Program-made: the position numbers and the translations under genes | In this document: positions 8,083 through 15,376 of the stretch, one piece after another | How positions within the stretch are numbered: position 1 is the stretch's first letter | Layout: every line of letters begins with the position of its first letter | The notes under the pieces: generated by a model | The model's database searches: none | The model's input: the letters and a program-made list of their open reading frames with translations, nothing else | What the model was told of the DNA's origin: nothing | Assembly: GCF_036387535.1 (NCBI RefSeq) | Contig: NZ_DASVTO010000145.1 | Span: 1 to 16,548, forward strand | Source: Sphingomonas_R sp036387535 | Lineage (GTDB): Bacteria > Pseudomonadota > Alphaproteobacteria > Sphingomonadales > Sphingomonadaceae | Length of the DNA stretch: 16,548 nt | Direction: 5' to 3'

Positions 8083-9212
8083 TCCTGCAATTCGGGACCA
8101 GCCGGTTCCTGCAAGCGCATGTCGACCTGTTCGCGCAGGAGGCAGCGGATGCCGGGCAGACGGTGCCGCCGATCCTGATCGTGCAGACCACCGGCGACGC
8201 CGCCCGCGCGGCGCGGCTGCGCGGCTTTGCCGATCCCGCCGGATTTCCGGTGATCCTGCGCGGGATCGCGGCGGGGGAGACGGTGGACCGGACGGTGCAG
8301 GTGCGCAGCGTGGTGAACGGCCTGAGCATCGCCGCGGACCGGGATGCGGTGACCGCCGCGTTCGTGGAGACGGTGACCCATGTCGTGTCGAACACCGGCG
8401 ACACCGGCTATGCCATTGCCGATGACGACCGGGCGATCACGATCCTGACCGGCGGCGCGTCGCGCAGCTTTCCGGCGATGCTGCTCGCGCTGCTGCATCA
8501 TCGGTGGCGGGCGGGCCGGCCAGGCGTGACGATCCTGCCGTGCGAGCTGGTGCAGCGCAACGGCGCGATGCTGCGCGCGCTGTTGACCGGGCTGGCGACG
8601 GACATCGGCGCGGAGGCGGGGTTCATCCTGTGGCTGGAACGGGATTGCGTGTGGACGAACACACTGGTCGACCGGATCGTGAGTACGCCGATCGAACCGG
8701 CGGGGGCGATCGCCGAGCCCTATGCGCTGTGGGCGATCGAGCGGCAGCCCGGCCTGACCCTGCCTTTCACGCATCCCGCGATCGTGCTGGCCGACGATCT
8801 GGAACCGCATGAGCGATTGAAGCTGCATATCCTGAACCTGGGGCATAGCTGGCTGGCGGAACGCTGGCATGCGGCGGGGGCCGACCCCGACATGACGGTG
8901 CGGGCGATGCTGGCGGATGCGGAGACGCTGGCGGCGCTGCGGCGGCTCTATGCCGAGGAGGTGGTGCCGGGTTTCGCGGCGCACGGTCTGGAGCAGGAGG
9001 CGCGCGCCTATGTCGACGGGACGCTGGACCGCTTCGCCAATCCGTTCCTGGATCACCGCGTGGCCGACATTTACGGCAATCACGCCGCCAAGATCGATAC
9101 CCGCGTCGGCGGCTTCGTGCGGTGGGTGGCGGGGGCGGATGTGCCGGTGCCGGTGCCGATGCTGCGCGCGCTGGCGCGGGCCTATCCCGCGGCGGCGGGG
9201 CATCCGGCATGA
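8079..9212 (+). CDS. Mannitol-dehydrogenase-superfamily oxidoreductase, compact tagaturonate reductase (UxaB)-like
   Basis: This is a long-chain NAD(H)-dependent polyol/uronate oxidoreductase of 377 aa. The N-terminal Rossmann domain opens with ILQFGTSRFLQAHVDLF and continues through HVVSNTGDTGY. The C-terminal helical domain carries TILPCELVQRNGAML, TNTLVDRIVS and the catalytic K-x4-N-x2-H signature KLHILNLGHS (K248, N253, H256), then RFANPFLDHRVADI. The order matches E. coli UxaB, which reduces D-tagaturonate to D-altronate, but the protein is about 100 residues shorter because UxaB's C-terminal tail is missing. Its size is close to mannitol-1-phosphate dehydrogenase. Beside an LgoD-like enzyme, tagaturonate or 1-deoxy-tagaturonate is the most attractive substrate. 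The frame stays open upstream to 7758 inside the lactonase gene. The ATGA overlap and family alignment fix the start at 8079. Confidence 0.82.
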   Translation: MILQFGTSRFLQAHVDLFAQEAADAGQTVPPILIVQTTGDAARAARLRGFADPAGFPVILRGIAAGETVDRTVQVRSVVNGLSIAADRDAVTAAFVETVTHVVSNTGDTGYAIADDDRAITILTGGASRSFPAMLLALLHHRWRAGRPGVTILPCELVQRNGAMLRALLTGLATDIGAEAGFILWLERDCVWTNTLVDRIVSTPIEPAGAIAEPYALWAIERQPGLTLPFTHPAIVLADDLEPHERLKLHILNLGHSWLAERWHAAGADPDMTVRAMLADAETLAALRRLYAEEVVPGFAAHGLEQEARAYVDGTLDRFANPFLDHRVADIYGNHAAKIDTRVGGFVRWVAGADVPVPVPMLRALARAYPAAAGHPA

Positions 9213-9249
9213 CCCGCGTGCGGAAACCGGGCGATCAGAAGGTCGTGCC

Positions 9250-9669
9250 ATGGCCCTTGAGAGCGTGGACGGGAGCATGGATGTGAGCGAGCCGACCACC
9301 CGTCACTGTTTCGTGCTGGACCTGCACGACGATCCCGAACTGATCGCGGGATATGAGCGATGGCATCGGCCGGGCGGGCCGCCGGTGGCGATCACGCGAT
9401 CGATCCGCCAGGCCGGGATCGCGGCGTTGGAAATCTGGCGCGCGGGGCCGCGGCTGTTCATGATCCTGGAGGCGGGGCCGGATTATGACGCCGCGCGCAA
9501 GGCCGAACAGGACGCGACCGATCCCGATGTGATCGCGTGGGAGCAGCTGATGTGGCAATTTCAGCGGCCGGTGGCCTGGGCCGCGCCGGGCGAGAAGTGG
9601 GCGGCGGCGGCGCGGATCTATGCGCTGGCCGAACAGCCCGATCCGCCGGTGGCCGCACCGTCGGCTTGA
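9250..9669 (+). CDS. RhaM-like L-sugar mutarotase (L-rhamnose/L-fucose mutarotase family, DUF718)
   Basis: This is a small cytoplasmic protein of 139 aa that would interconvert alpha and beta anomers of an L-sugar, feeding the correct anomer to the first dehydrogenase. The core runs from HCFVLDLHDDPELIAGYERWH to ALEIWRAGPRLFMILEAG, then DPDVIAWEQLMWQF and PGEKW. Y35 and H39 keep the spacing of Tyr18 and His22 of E. coli RhaM, His22 being catalytic there. Family members are common in L-fucose and L-rhamnose clusters. The ATG at 9250 is preferred because AGAAGG ends 7 nt before it. The ATG at 9277 has GGGAG only 1 nt away. It lies 37 bp after the reductase gene and 40 bp before the GH27 gene. 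Confidence 0.82.
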   Translation: MALESVDGSMDVSEPTTRHCFVLDLHDDPELIAGYERWHRPGGPPVAITRSIRQAGIAALEIWRAGPRLFMILEAGPDYDAARKAEQDATDPDVIAWEQLMWQFQRPVAWAAPGEKWAAAARIYALAEQPDPPVAAPSA

Positions 9670-9709
9670 CAGCGGCCGGACCCGATCCCTTGGCTTATGG
9701 AGGACCCGA

Positions 9710-11071
9710 ATGCGACGCGTCGTGACGATCGATCGCCGTACCCTGATCGCGACCGCCGCCGCCGCCGGATGTGCCGTGGCGGGATCCGGCGCGGGCGCGA
9801 AACCGGCGACGCAAGGCGCCGGTGCGATGCTGGCCCCGACGCCGCCGATGGGGTGGAACAGCTGGAACAGCTTCGCCACCACGATCACCGAAGCGCAGGC
9901 GATCGAAACCGCGCGGATCATGGCGGCCAAGCTGCTGCCCTATGGCTATGATATCTTCACGGTGGATATCCAGTGGTACGAGCCGCAGGCGCGCAGTTAC
10001 GCGTATAACCAGAACCCTGACCCGGTGATGGACGGTCATGGCCGTTTGCTGCCGGCGCCGAACCGCTTTCCGTCGAGCGCGGGCGGCAGGGGCTTCGCGC
10101 CGCTGGCGGCGCAGGTGCATGCGATGGGGATGAAGTTCGGCATCCACCTGATGCGCGGCATCCCGCGCAAGGCAGTCGAGCGCAACCTGCCGGTGTTGGG
10201 CACCAGGCTGCACGCGCGGGACATTGCCGACACCGCCAGCCTGTGCCCGTGGAATCCGGACATGTACGGCGTCGATATGACGAAGCCGGGTGCGCAGGCC
10301 TATTATGACAGCGTGTTCGCCCTGTATGCCGGTTGGGGCGTCGATTTCGTCAAGATGGACGATATGAGCCGGCCCTATGATGCGCATGCCGCAGAGATCG
10401 AAGCGGCGCATGCGGCGATCGCGGCGAGCGGCCGGCCGATCATGCTGAGCCTGTCGCCCGGCGAGACACCGGTGGTCCGCGGCGATCATGTCCGCAAATA
10501 CGCACAGATGTGGCGGATCAGCGATGATTTCTGGGACGAATGGCCGATGCTGGAGGCGCAGTTCGTCCGGCTGGAAAACTGGACCCCGCACCGCGGGCCG
10601 GGGGGCTGGCCGGATGCCGACATGCTGCCGCTGGGTCGGCTGGCGCTGGGGCAGCGTGACACCCGTTTCACGCCGGACGAACAGCGGACGTTGATGTCGC
10701 TATGGGCGATCGCGCAATCGCCGCTGATCATGGGCGGCGACCTGCGCCACCTGGATCCGGCGACGCTGGCGCTGTTGACCAACAGCGAGGTGATCGCGGT
10801 CAATCAGGCGAGCCACGATGCCCGCCCGCATTTCGTGGCGGACAAGACGCATGTCTGGTCATCGAAGGCGGCAAAGGGCGGGCGGTATGTCGGGTTGTTC
10901 AACGTCGACAAGACGGCACGACCAGTGAGCATCCCGTTGCGGCAGCTGGGGCTGGGCAACGGCGCGCGGGTCCGCGACCTGTGGGCGCAGCGCGACATCG
11001 GGCCGGTAACCGGCGCGTTGACGCAGACCCTGCCGGCCCACGGCGCCGGGCTATATCATCTGACCGGCTGA
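9710..11071 (+). CDS. GH27 alpha-galactosidase / beta-L-arabinopyranosidase-type glycosidase, exported
   Basis: This is a retaining glycosidase of 453 aa. The N-terminus (IDRRTLIATAAAAG, then a small-residue stretch ending near GSGAGA) looks like a Tat signal, so periplasmic action is likely. Family landmarks in order are PPMGWNSWNSF, DIQWYEP, GMKFGIHLMRGIPRKAV, WGVDFVKMDD with nucleophile D217, MWRISDDF with acid/base D273, and SLWAIAQSPLIMGGDL. A short beta domain closes the protein. Alpha-galactosidase is the default call. Family GH27 also contains beta-L-arabinopyranosidases, whose substrate has the same ring stereochemistry, so that remains open. The ATG at 9710 has GGAGGA about 5 nt upstream. 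It is the last gene of the rightward set, and its 3' end overlaps the convergent MFS gene by 16 bp. Confidence 0.9.
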   Translation: MRRVVTIDRRTLIATAAAAGCAVAGSGAGAKPATQGAGAMLAPTPPMGWNSWNSFATTITEAQAIETARIMAAKLLPYGYDIFTVDIQWYEPQARSYAYNQNPDPVMDGHGRLLPAPNRFPSSAGGRGFAPLAAQVHAMGMKFGIHLMRGIPRKAVERNLPVLGTRLHARDIADTASLCPWNPDMYGVDMTKPGAQAYYDSVFALYAGWGVDFVKMDDMSRPYDAHAAEIEAAHAAIAASGRPIMLSLSPGETPVVRGDHVRKYAQMWRISDDFWDEWPMLEAQFVRLENWTPHRGPGGWPDADMLPLGRLALGQRDTRFTPDEQRTLMSLWAIAQSPLIMGGDLRHLDPATLALLTNSEVIAVNQASHDARPHFVADKTHVWSSKAAKGGRYVGLFNVDKTARPVSIPLRQLGLGNGARVRDLWAQRDIGPVTGALTQTLPAHGAGLYHLTG

Positions 11072-12369
11072 TCGCGGGCGGGCTGGCGCACGAACAGCAG
11101 CGCGGTGGCCGCGAGAAGCGAACCCGATGCCATCACCACGGCGACGACCTGCAGCCCGAAATCCAGGTTGAACAGATAGCCGGCGAGGACCGGCCCGAGC
11201 GCGGCGCCGCCCCGTCCCACGCCGACGACGAAACCCGTGCCGCTGCCCCGCACCGCGGTGGGGAAAGCCTGGGCGATCAGCGCGTACAGCGCCACCACGC
11301 CGGCATTGGTGCAGAAACCGGTCAGCGCACCGACGAGGGCGAGATGGCCGAGATCGTCCTGGCCACGACCGAACAGGATGACCGCGAAAACCGACAGCAG
11401 CATCACCGTGATCGCCAGCGTGCGACCCGCGATCCGCCAGCTGAGCAGGCTGAGCAGCAGCGCGCCCGCAAGCCCGCCGACATTGGCCCAGACCAGCACC
11501 TGGCCCGCGGTGGCCGGGGCATGGCCCATGTCCACCACGATCTTCGGGATCCATTTGAGGATGAAGTAGAATGTCATGATATGGGCGAAATAGGCGATGG
11601 TCAGCAGGATTGTCGTCCTTGCCAGACGGGGCGCGAACAACAGGCGGAAATTGGGGCGCGGCGGATGTCCGTCGGATGAGGGAAGCCGGGCAATCGCGCC
11701 ATGGCGAAGCCGTCCCAGCACCGCGTTCACCCGGTCCAGTCCGTACGTCGCGCGGTTTTGCAGCAGGAAGCCGACCGACTCCGGCAGCAGGAACCAGGCG
11801 ACCGGCAGGAACAGCGCGGTGGCGCCGGCGCCGAACAGGAAGACATCGCGCCAGCCTCCGGACGCCAGCAACAGCGACGCGATCGACCCGCCCACGATCG
11901 CCCCGGCGGGATAGCCGGCGGCCATGATCGCCACGGCCAGGTTCCGGGACCGATCATTGGCGAATTCCGCGACGATCGCGCTGGTGCAGACCAGCATGCC
12001 ACCGATGCCGAAGCCGGTGAACAGCCGCCACAGCGACAGCGCCCAGACCGTGTTGGCGGTGGTGGCAAGCGCCATGCCGGTCGTCATGACGAGCAGGCAG
12101 CCGAGTGTCGTGGGACGCCGCCCGGCCCGGTCCGCAAGGCCCCCGATCAGCACGGAGCCCGCCGCCATGCCGATCAGCTCCACCGACAGCACCACCCCCA
12201 GCGCGGCACGGTCTATGCCCCATTCGGCGGCGATCCCGGGTGAAGCGAAGCTGATCGCCAGCACGTCGAACCCGTCGAGCGCATTCAACACGACGCAGAG
12301 CGCGATCACCAGATACTGCATCCGCCGCATCGGCGCGTCCGCCAGGATCCGGCGTGGGTCTTCGGTCAT
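11056..12369 (-). CDS. MFS transporter, AAHS-like (aromatic/organic acid:proton symporter)
   Basis: This is an inner-membrane permease of 437 aa with twelve predictable membrane helices in two halves. The first helix carries DGFD (VVLNALDGFDVLAISF), a signature of the aromatic acid:H+ symporter family (PcaK and relatives). The loop 2-3 motif GGLADRAGRRPTT and the second-half equivalent ILKWIPKI also fit MFS. The ATG at 12369 has GGAGG 4 nt upstream. The longer open frame to 12615 is not used because its N-terminal extension has no membrane or family character. The substrate is unknown. The family transports carboxylates, so a sugar acid or lactone product of the neighbouring locus is conceivable, but an unrelated aromatic acid is just as possible. 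It is convergent with the GH27 gene. Confidence 0.85.
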   Translation of the reverse strand: MTEDPRRILADAPMRRMQYLVIALCVVLNALDGFDVLAISFASPGIAAEWGIDRAALGVVLSVELIGMAAGSVLIGGLADRAGRRPTTLGCLLVMTTGMALATTANTVWALSLWRLFTGFGIGGMLVCTSAIVAEFANDRSRNLAVAIMAAGYPAGAIVGGSIASLLLASGGWRDVFLFGAGATALFLPVAWFLLPESVGFLLQNRATYGLDRVNAVLGRLRHGAIARLPSSDGHPPRPNFRLLFAPRLARTTILLTIAYFAHIMTFYFILKWIPKIVVDMGHAPATAGQVLVWANVGGLAGALLLSLLSWRIAGRTLAITVMLLSVFAVILFGRGQDDLGHLALVGALTGFCTNAGVVALYALIAQAFPTAVRGSGTGFVVGVGRGGAALGPVLAGYLFNLDFGLQVVAVVMASGSLLAATALLFVRQPARDQPVR

Positions 12370-12482
12370 GCAGCCTCCGTCAGGCGTCGCGAGCCGCGCC
12401 GTCACCGGGCGTAGCGTCGCACCCGCGCGAAAGGCAAGACGAGGCAGGTATTCGGCCTGTCGGTGGGGCGGACGGGCCGCGA

Positions 12483-12713
12483 TCAATCGGCGGTGATGAT
12501 GGGATGCCGGGCGCGCAGCCGATCCGCAAGGTTTTCGATGGCGTCCACCATGTCTGCACTTCCGGCCGGGTGGATCGACCAGTTGCAATGCGGATGGGTG
12601 GCGATGCTGTGACACCGGATGTCCCCGATCGCACGGCGCCAGTGGCGCGGCAGCCCGCCCACCTCCCGCAGCAGGGTGGTGACGAACAGCGTGTGGAGAT
12701 CGGACGCCGTCAT
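12483..12713 (-). CDS. Small protein of unknown function (76 aa)
   Basis: I do not recognise a named family. The protein is 76 aa from ATG 12713, with an alternative ATG at 12722 giving 79 aa. It has no signal peptide or membrane helix. An N-terminal amphipathic stretch (LHTLFVTTLLREVGG) precedes a basic patch (RHWRRAIGDIR), then a His/Cys-rich core ATHPHCNWS (H40, H42, C43) and an acidic C-terminal helix (DMVDAIENLADRLRARHP). The organised sequence, the tryptophans and the lack of low-complexity residues after the start argue for a real gene. Upstream of the start the frame becomes a repetitive Ala-Cys tract, which argues against the longer frame to 12926. No good SD precedes either ATG. It sits between the MFS gene (same strand, 113 bp) and the kinase gene (divergent). 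Confidence 0.6.
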   Translation of the reverse strand: MTASDLHTLFVTTLLREVGGLPRHWRRAIGDIRCHSIATHPHCNWSIHPAGSADMVDAIENLADRLRARHPIITAD

Positions 12714-12722
12714 GACACGCAT

Positions 12723-12746
12723 GCAGGCGCAGGCGCAGGCGCAGGC
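12723..12746. repeat. Tandem hexanucleotide repeat (GCAGGC)x4
   Basis: Four perfect copies of GCAGGC lie immediately upstream of the two possible starts of the small protein on the minus strand (where the unit reads GCCTGC). They sit in the 287-bp stretch between that gene and the kinase gene. Copy number changes would shift the leader length by 6 bp without changing any reading frame. The rest of 12747-13000 is GC-rich, with no gene I can support. Confidence 0.85.
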
Positions 12747-13000
12747 GGGGGCTGGGCGGCAGGATCCATGTTCATCGCCACAGTCTTCGCCCTGCTCCGC
12801 TCCATAACATGAAGCGATATAGAAGGCCGGCCGGGCCATTCCAGTGGGCGGGCGGCGCCGCCCGGTGCCGCCGGTGCGGTGCCGCGGCCACACTGGACGC
12901 GGGCCATGGCAGCAGGAGGCCACCACCGCCGAATACCGATTGTGTTTGCGTTCGATCTGGTATCTGTGCGGCTGGGGATCAGGGGAACAAAGGGGGGACC

Positions 13001-14764
13001 ATGAGGCGATCGCATCCGACCCTGTTCTTCGATCGGACGCTGAGCTGGGCCTTGCAGCAGTCGACGTCGCAGGTCGTTCGCTATCTGATCGCCGCGCTGG
13101 CGATCCTGGCGATGGCGGCGATCCGGGCGGCCTGGGTGACCACGCTGTTGCCCTGGTTGCTGTTCGTGCCCGTGATCCTGGTGATCGCGCTGTTGATCGG
13201 GCCTGGACCGGGCAATTTCGCGACGGTGCTGGCGGCGGCGCTGGCCGGACATTCCATCGCTCCCAGACACGCGCCGATGTGGCTGACGGGGCAGCAATGG
13301 GCGGCGACCGCGCTGTTCCTGGCGGTGGCGTTCGGGATCGTCGCGCTCTCGGCCGAAATGCGCGCGGCCTATCGCCGCATGAAGCAACTGGTGGCGACGC
13401 GCGATGCGGCCCTTGAGACGCTTGCCGTGCGCGAAAGCTTTCTGTCGAGCGTCCTGGCGAGTTCCACCGACTGTATCAAGGTACTGGACCTAGAGGGTCG
13501 GTTCATCTTCGTCACCGACCATGGACTGAAGGTGCTGGAAGTCGACGATCTCAGCGAGGTCGCGGGCCGGCGTTGGGCGGATTTCTGGACCGGCGACGGA
13601 CGCGCCGCAACGATGGCCGCGGTGGAGGCGGCGCGCGCCGGGCATGCCACCAGCTTCATCGGCCGTATGACGACGGGGAAGGGCATGGCCCGGTGGTGGG
13701 ACGTGGCGGTCAGCCCGATCCTGGCGCCGGACGGTACGCCCGACCGGATCCTGGCCGTGTCGCGGGATATCACCGCGTCGCGCAAGACCGAGGAGGATCA
13801 TGCGCGGCTGGCGCGGATGGTGGAGACCAGTTCGGACTTCATCGGCATGTTCCGGCTGGATGGCAGCATGTTCTTCCTGAACAATGGCGCGCACACGCTG
13901 GCCGGATTGAAGCGGGATGACCTGCACCGTACGTCGATCTTCGATCTTTTCCCCGACGACGAGGCCGAGATCGTCCGCCGGGTGGTGTTACCGGTGGTCG
14001 ACCGGACCGGTTTGTGGTCGGGCGAGCGCGTGATCCGCCATTCCAGCACGGGCGAGCTGATCCCGGTGCTGTACACGGTGTTCCCGGTGAAGGATCATGA
14101 CGGATCGATGATCGGGTACGGCACCGTCACGCGCGATTTCCGCGAGCGCAAGCGTGCCGAGCAGCAGTTGCAGATGCTGAACCATGAATTGAGCCACCGG
14201 TTGAAGAACAGCCTGGCGGTGGTGCAGGCGATCGTCAGCCATTCGCTGCGCACCGTGGCGACGCCGGAAGAGGCGCGCGAGGCGATCGGCGAGCGGCTGG
14301 CGATGCTGGCGCGCGCGCACGACCTGTTGACGCAGACCAACTGGACCGGCGCCGCGTTGCGCGCGATCGTCGAAGGGGCGGTGGCGGCGACCGGGGTGGA
14401 GGACGCGCGGTTCCGGATCGCGGGACCGGACCTGACCCTGAATGCGCGCGCGGCGCTGGCGCTGGCGATGGCGCTGCATGAATTGTCGACGAACGCGATC
14501 AAATATGGCGCGCTGTCGAACGAGCATGGCCGGGTCGAGATCACCTGGTCGCTGAGCGGCGACGACGGCGACGCCATCCTGCAATTCCAGTGGCAGGAAG
14601 TGGACGGCCCGAATGTGAACCCGCCGACGCGTAGCGGCTTCGGATCGCGACTGATCGGCCGGATGCTGGCGTCCGACCTGGGCGGCGAAGGTATCGCGCG
14701 GTATGATCCATCGGGGCTGTCCTGGACGCTGGCGGCGCACCGTGCGGTGATCGAGGACGGCTGA
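13001..14764 (+). CDS. Membrane-bound HWE-family sensor histidine kinase with two PAS domains
   Basis: This is a 587-aa sensor kinase. Four hydrophobic segments (about residues 25-121) resemble the DUF4118/KdpD membrane module. Two PAS domains follow (about 144-265, opening SFLSSVLASSTDCIKVLD, and 268-385, opening ARMVETSSDFIGMFRLDG). The transmitter is of the HWE type: phospho-acceptor H399 in NHELSHRLKN, HE and N-box in ALHELSTNAIKYGALS (H493, N498) and WxE in FQWQEVDG (W531, E533). HWE kinases are common in alphaproteobacteria and include light- and stress-sensing proteins. The ATG at 13001 has a GGGGGG run 3 nt upstream, and the open frame back to 12809 has no domain. No response regulator is next to it, so the partner is elsewhere. 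Its stop codon abuts that of the TetR gene. Confidence 0.9.
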   Translation: MRRSHPTLFFDRTLSWALQQSTSQVVRYLIAALAILAMAAIRAAWVTTLLPWLLFVPVILVIALLIGPGPGNFATVLAAALAGHSIAPRHAPMWLTGQQWAATALFLAVAFGIVALSAEMRAAYRRMKQLVATRDAALETLAVRESFLSSVLASSTDCIKVLDLEGRFIFVTDHGLKVLEVDDLSEVAGRRWADFWTGDGRAATMAAVEAARAGHATSFIGRMTTGKGMARWWDVAVSPILAPDGTPDRILAVSRDITASRKTEEDHARLARMVETSSDFIGMFRLDGSMFFLNNGAHTLAGLKRDDLHRTSIFDLFPDDEAEIVRRVVLPVVDRTGLWSGERVIRHSSTGELIPVLYTVFPVKDHDGSMIGYGTVTRDFRERKRAEQQLQMLNHELSHRLKNSLAVVQAIVSHSLRTVATPEEAREAIGERLAMLARAHDLLTQTNWTGAALRAIVEGAVAATGVEDARFRIAGPDLTLNARAALALAMALHELSTNAIKYGALSNEHGRVEITWSLSGDDGDAILQFQWQEVDGPNVNPPTRSGFGSRLIGRMLASDLGGEGIARYDPSGLSWTLAAHRAVIEDG

Positions 14765-15376
14765 TCAGGGTGCGCCGGTCCGGCGGACCTCCAGCCCGTC
14801 GACCAGCGTGTCGATCAGCCGCGTGACGCTGGCCTGCCAACCCGGCTGATCGCGCAGCATGCACATGCCGACGACCGCGAGCAGCAGTTCCGTGCCATCG
14901 ATATCGGAGCGGACCCGCCCGGCGGCGACAGCCCGCGCGAGCAGGCGGTCGAGCGCCTGCGTCACCGCGCCGGTAGACCGCGCCGAGATTGCCGACGTGG
15001 TATCCGCGGCAAGCGCGAACGCGGCGATCATGCCTTTCTTGGTCGCGACGACGTCGATCATCGCATGGAGCCAGTCGCGGAGCGCGGCAACGGGATCGCG
15101 CGCGGCGGAGGCATCGGCGCCGAGTGTCACAAGCTGTTCGATATCGCGGCGGTAGACGGCTTCGTACAAGGCTTCGCGCGTCGGGAAATGCCGATAGAGC
15201 GTGCCGATCCCCAACCCGGCTTCGCGGACGACGGCATCCAGGCTGGCACCGGGACCGGTGCGCGCGAACACCAGCTTGGCCGCGGCCAACAGGCGTTCGC
15301 GGTTGCGCGCGGCATCGGATCGCGGCTTGCGTTCGGGAGGTTTCGGTGTTTCCATCGTACCGGGATCGTGGTCCAT
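14765..15376 (-). CDS. TetR/AcrR-family transcriptional repressor
   Basis: This is a 203-aa one-component repressor. The N-terminal HTH occupies about residues 44-64 (ASLDAVVREAGLGIGTLYRHF), preceded by helix 1 (RERLLAAAKLVFARTGPG) and followed by PTREALYEAVY. The remainder is a helical ligand-binding/dimerisation domain with no recognisable ligand signature. Start candidates are ATG 15376 and ATG 15355 (METPKPPERK); neither has a well-spaced SD. The gene is divergent from the aldehyde oxidoreductase genes, and a perfect inverted repeat (15383-15399) lies directly upstream of it within their promoter. It therefore probably represses that operon, and perhaps itself, and is released by an aldehyde or related compound. 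The target is well supported by position, the ligand is inference. Confidence 0.88.
   Translation of the reverse strand: MDHDPGTMETPKPPERKPRSDAARNRERLLAAAKLVFARTGPGASLDAVVREAGLGIGTLYRHFPTREALYEAVYRRDIEQLVTLGADASAARDPVAALRDWLHAMIDVVATKKGMIAAFALAADTTSAISARSTGAVTQALDRLLARAVAAGRVRSDIDGTELLLAVVGMCMLRDQPGWQASVTRLIDTLVDGLEVRRTGAP

Noticed and set aside
9209..9286. 25-codon ORF with an ATGA overlap to the reductase stop
   Set aside because: It is very short, unlike any known peptide, and overlaps the mutarotase start. The overlap is probably a chance product of a TGA preceded by A.
9740..9790. Lipobox-like AAGC in the GH27 leader
   Set aside because: The position three residues before the Cys is Ala instead of the usual Leu/Val/Ile, so a plain Tat leader is the safer reading.
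12723..12746. CRISPR-like repeat
   Set aside because: The units are 6 bp, directly adjacent and without spacers; this is a simple microsatellite.
12714..12926. Upstream extension of the small unknown protein
   Set aside because: It would add a Cys/Pro/Arg-rich stretch and the Ala-Cys hexanucleotide repeat, which look non-coding, and no better SD is present.
12984..12988. GGAAC as a possible EcfG (general stress sigma) -35 element before the kinase
   Set aside because: It is only 12 nt before the ATG, leaving no space for the spacer and CGTT -10 element.
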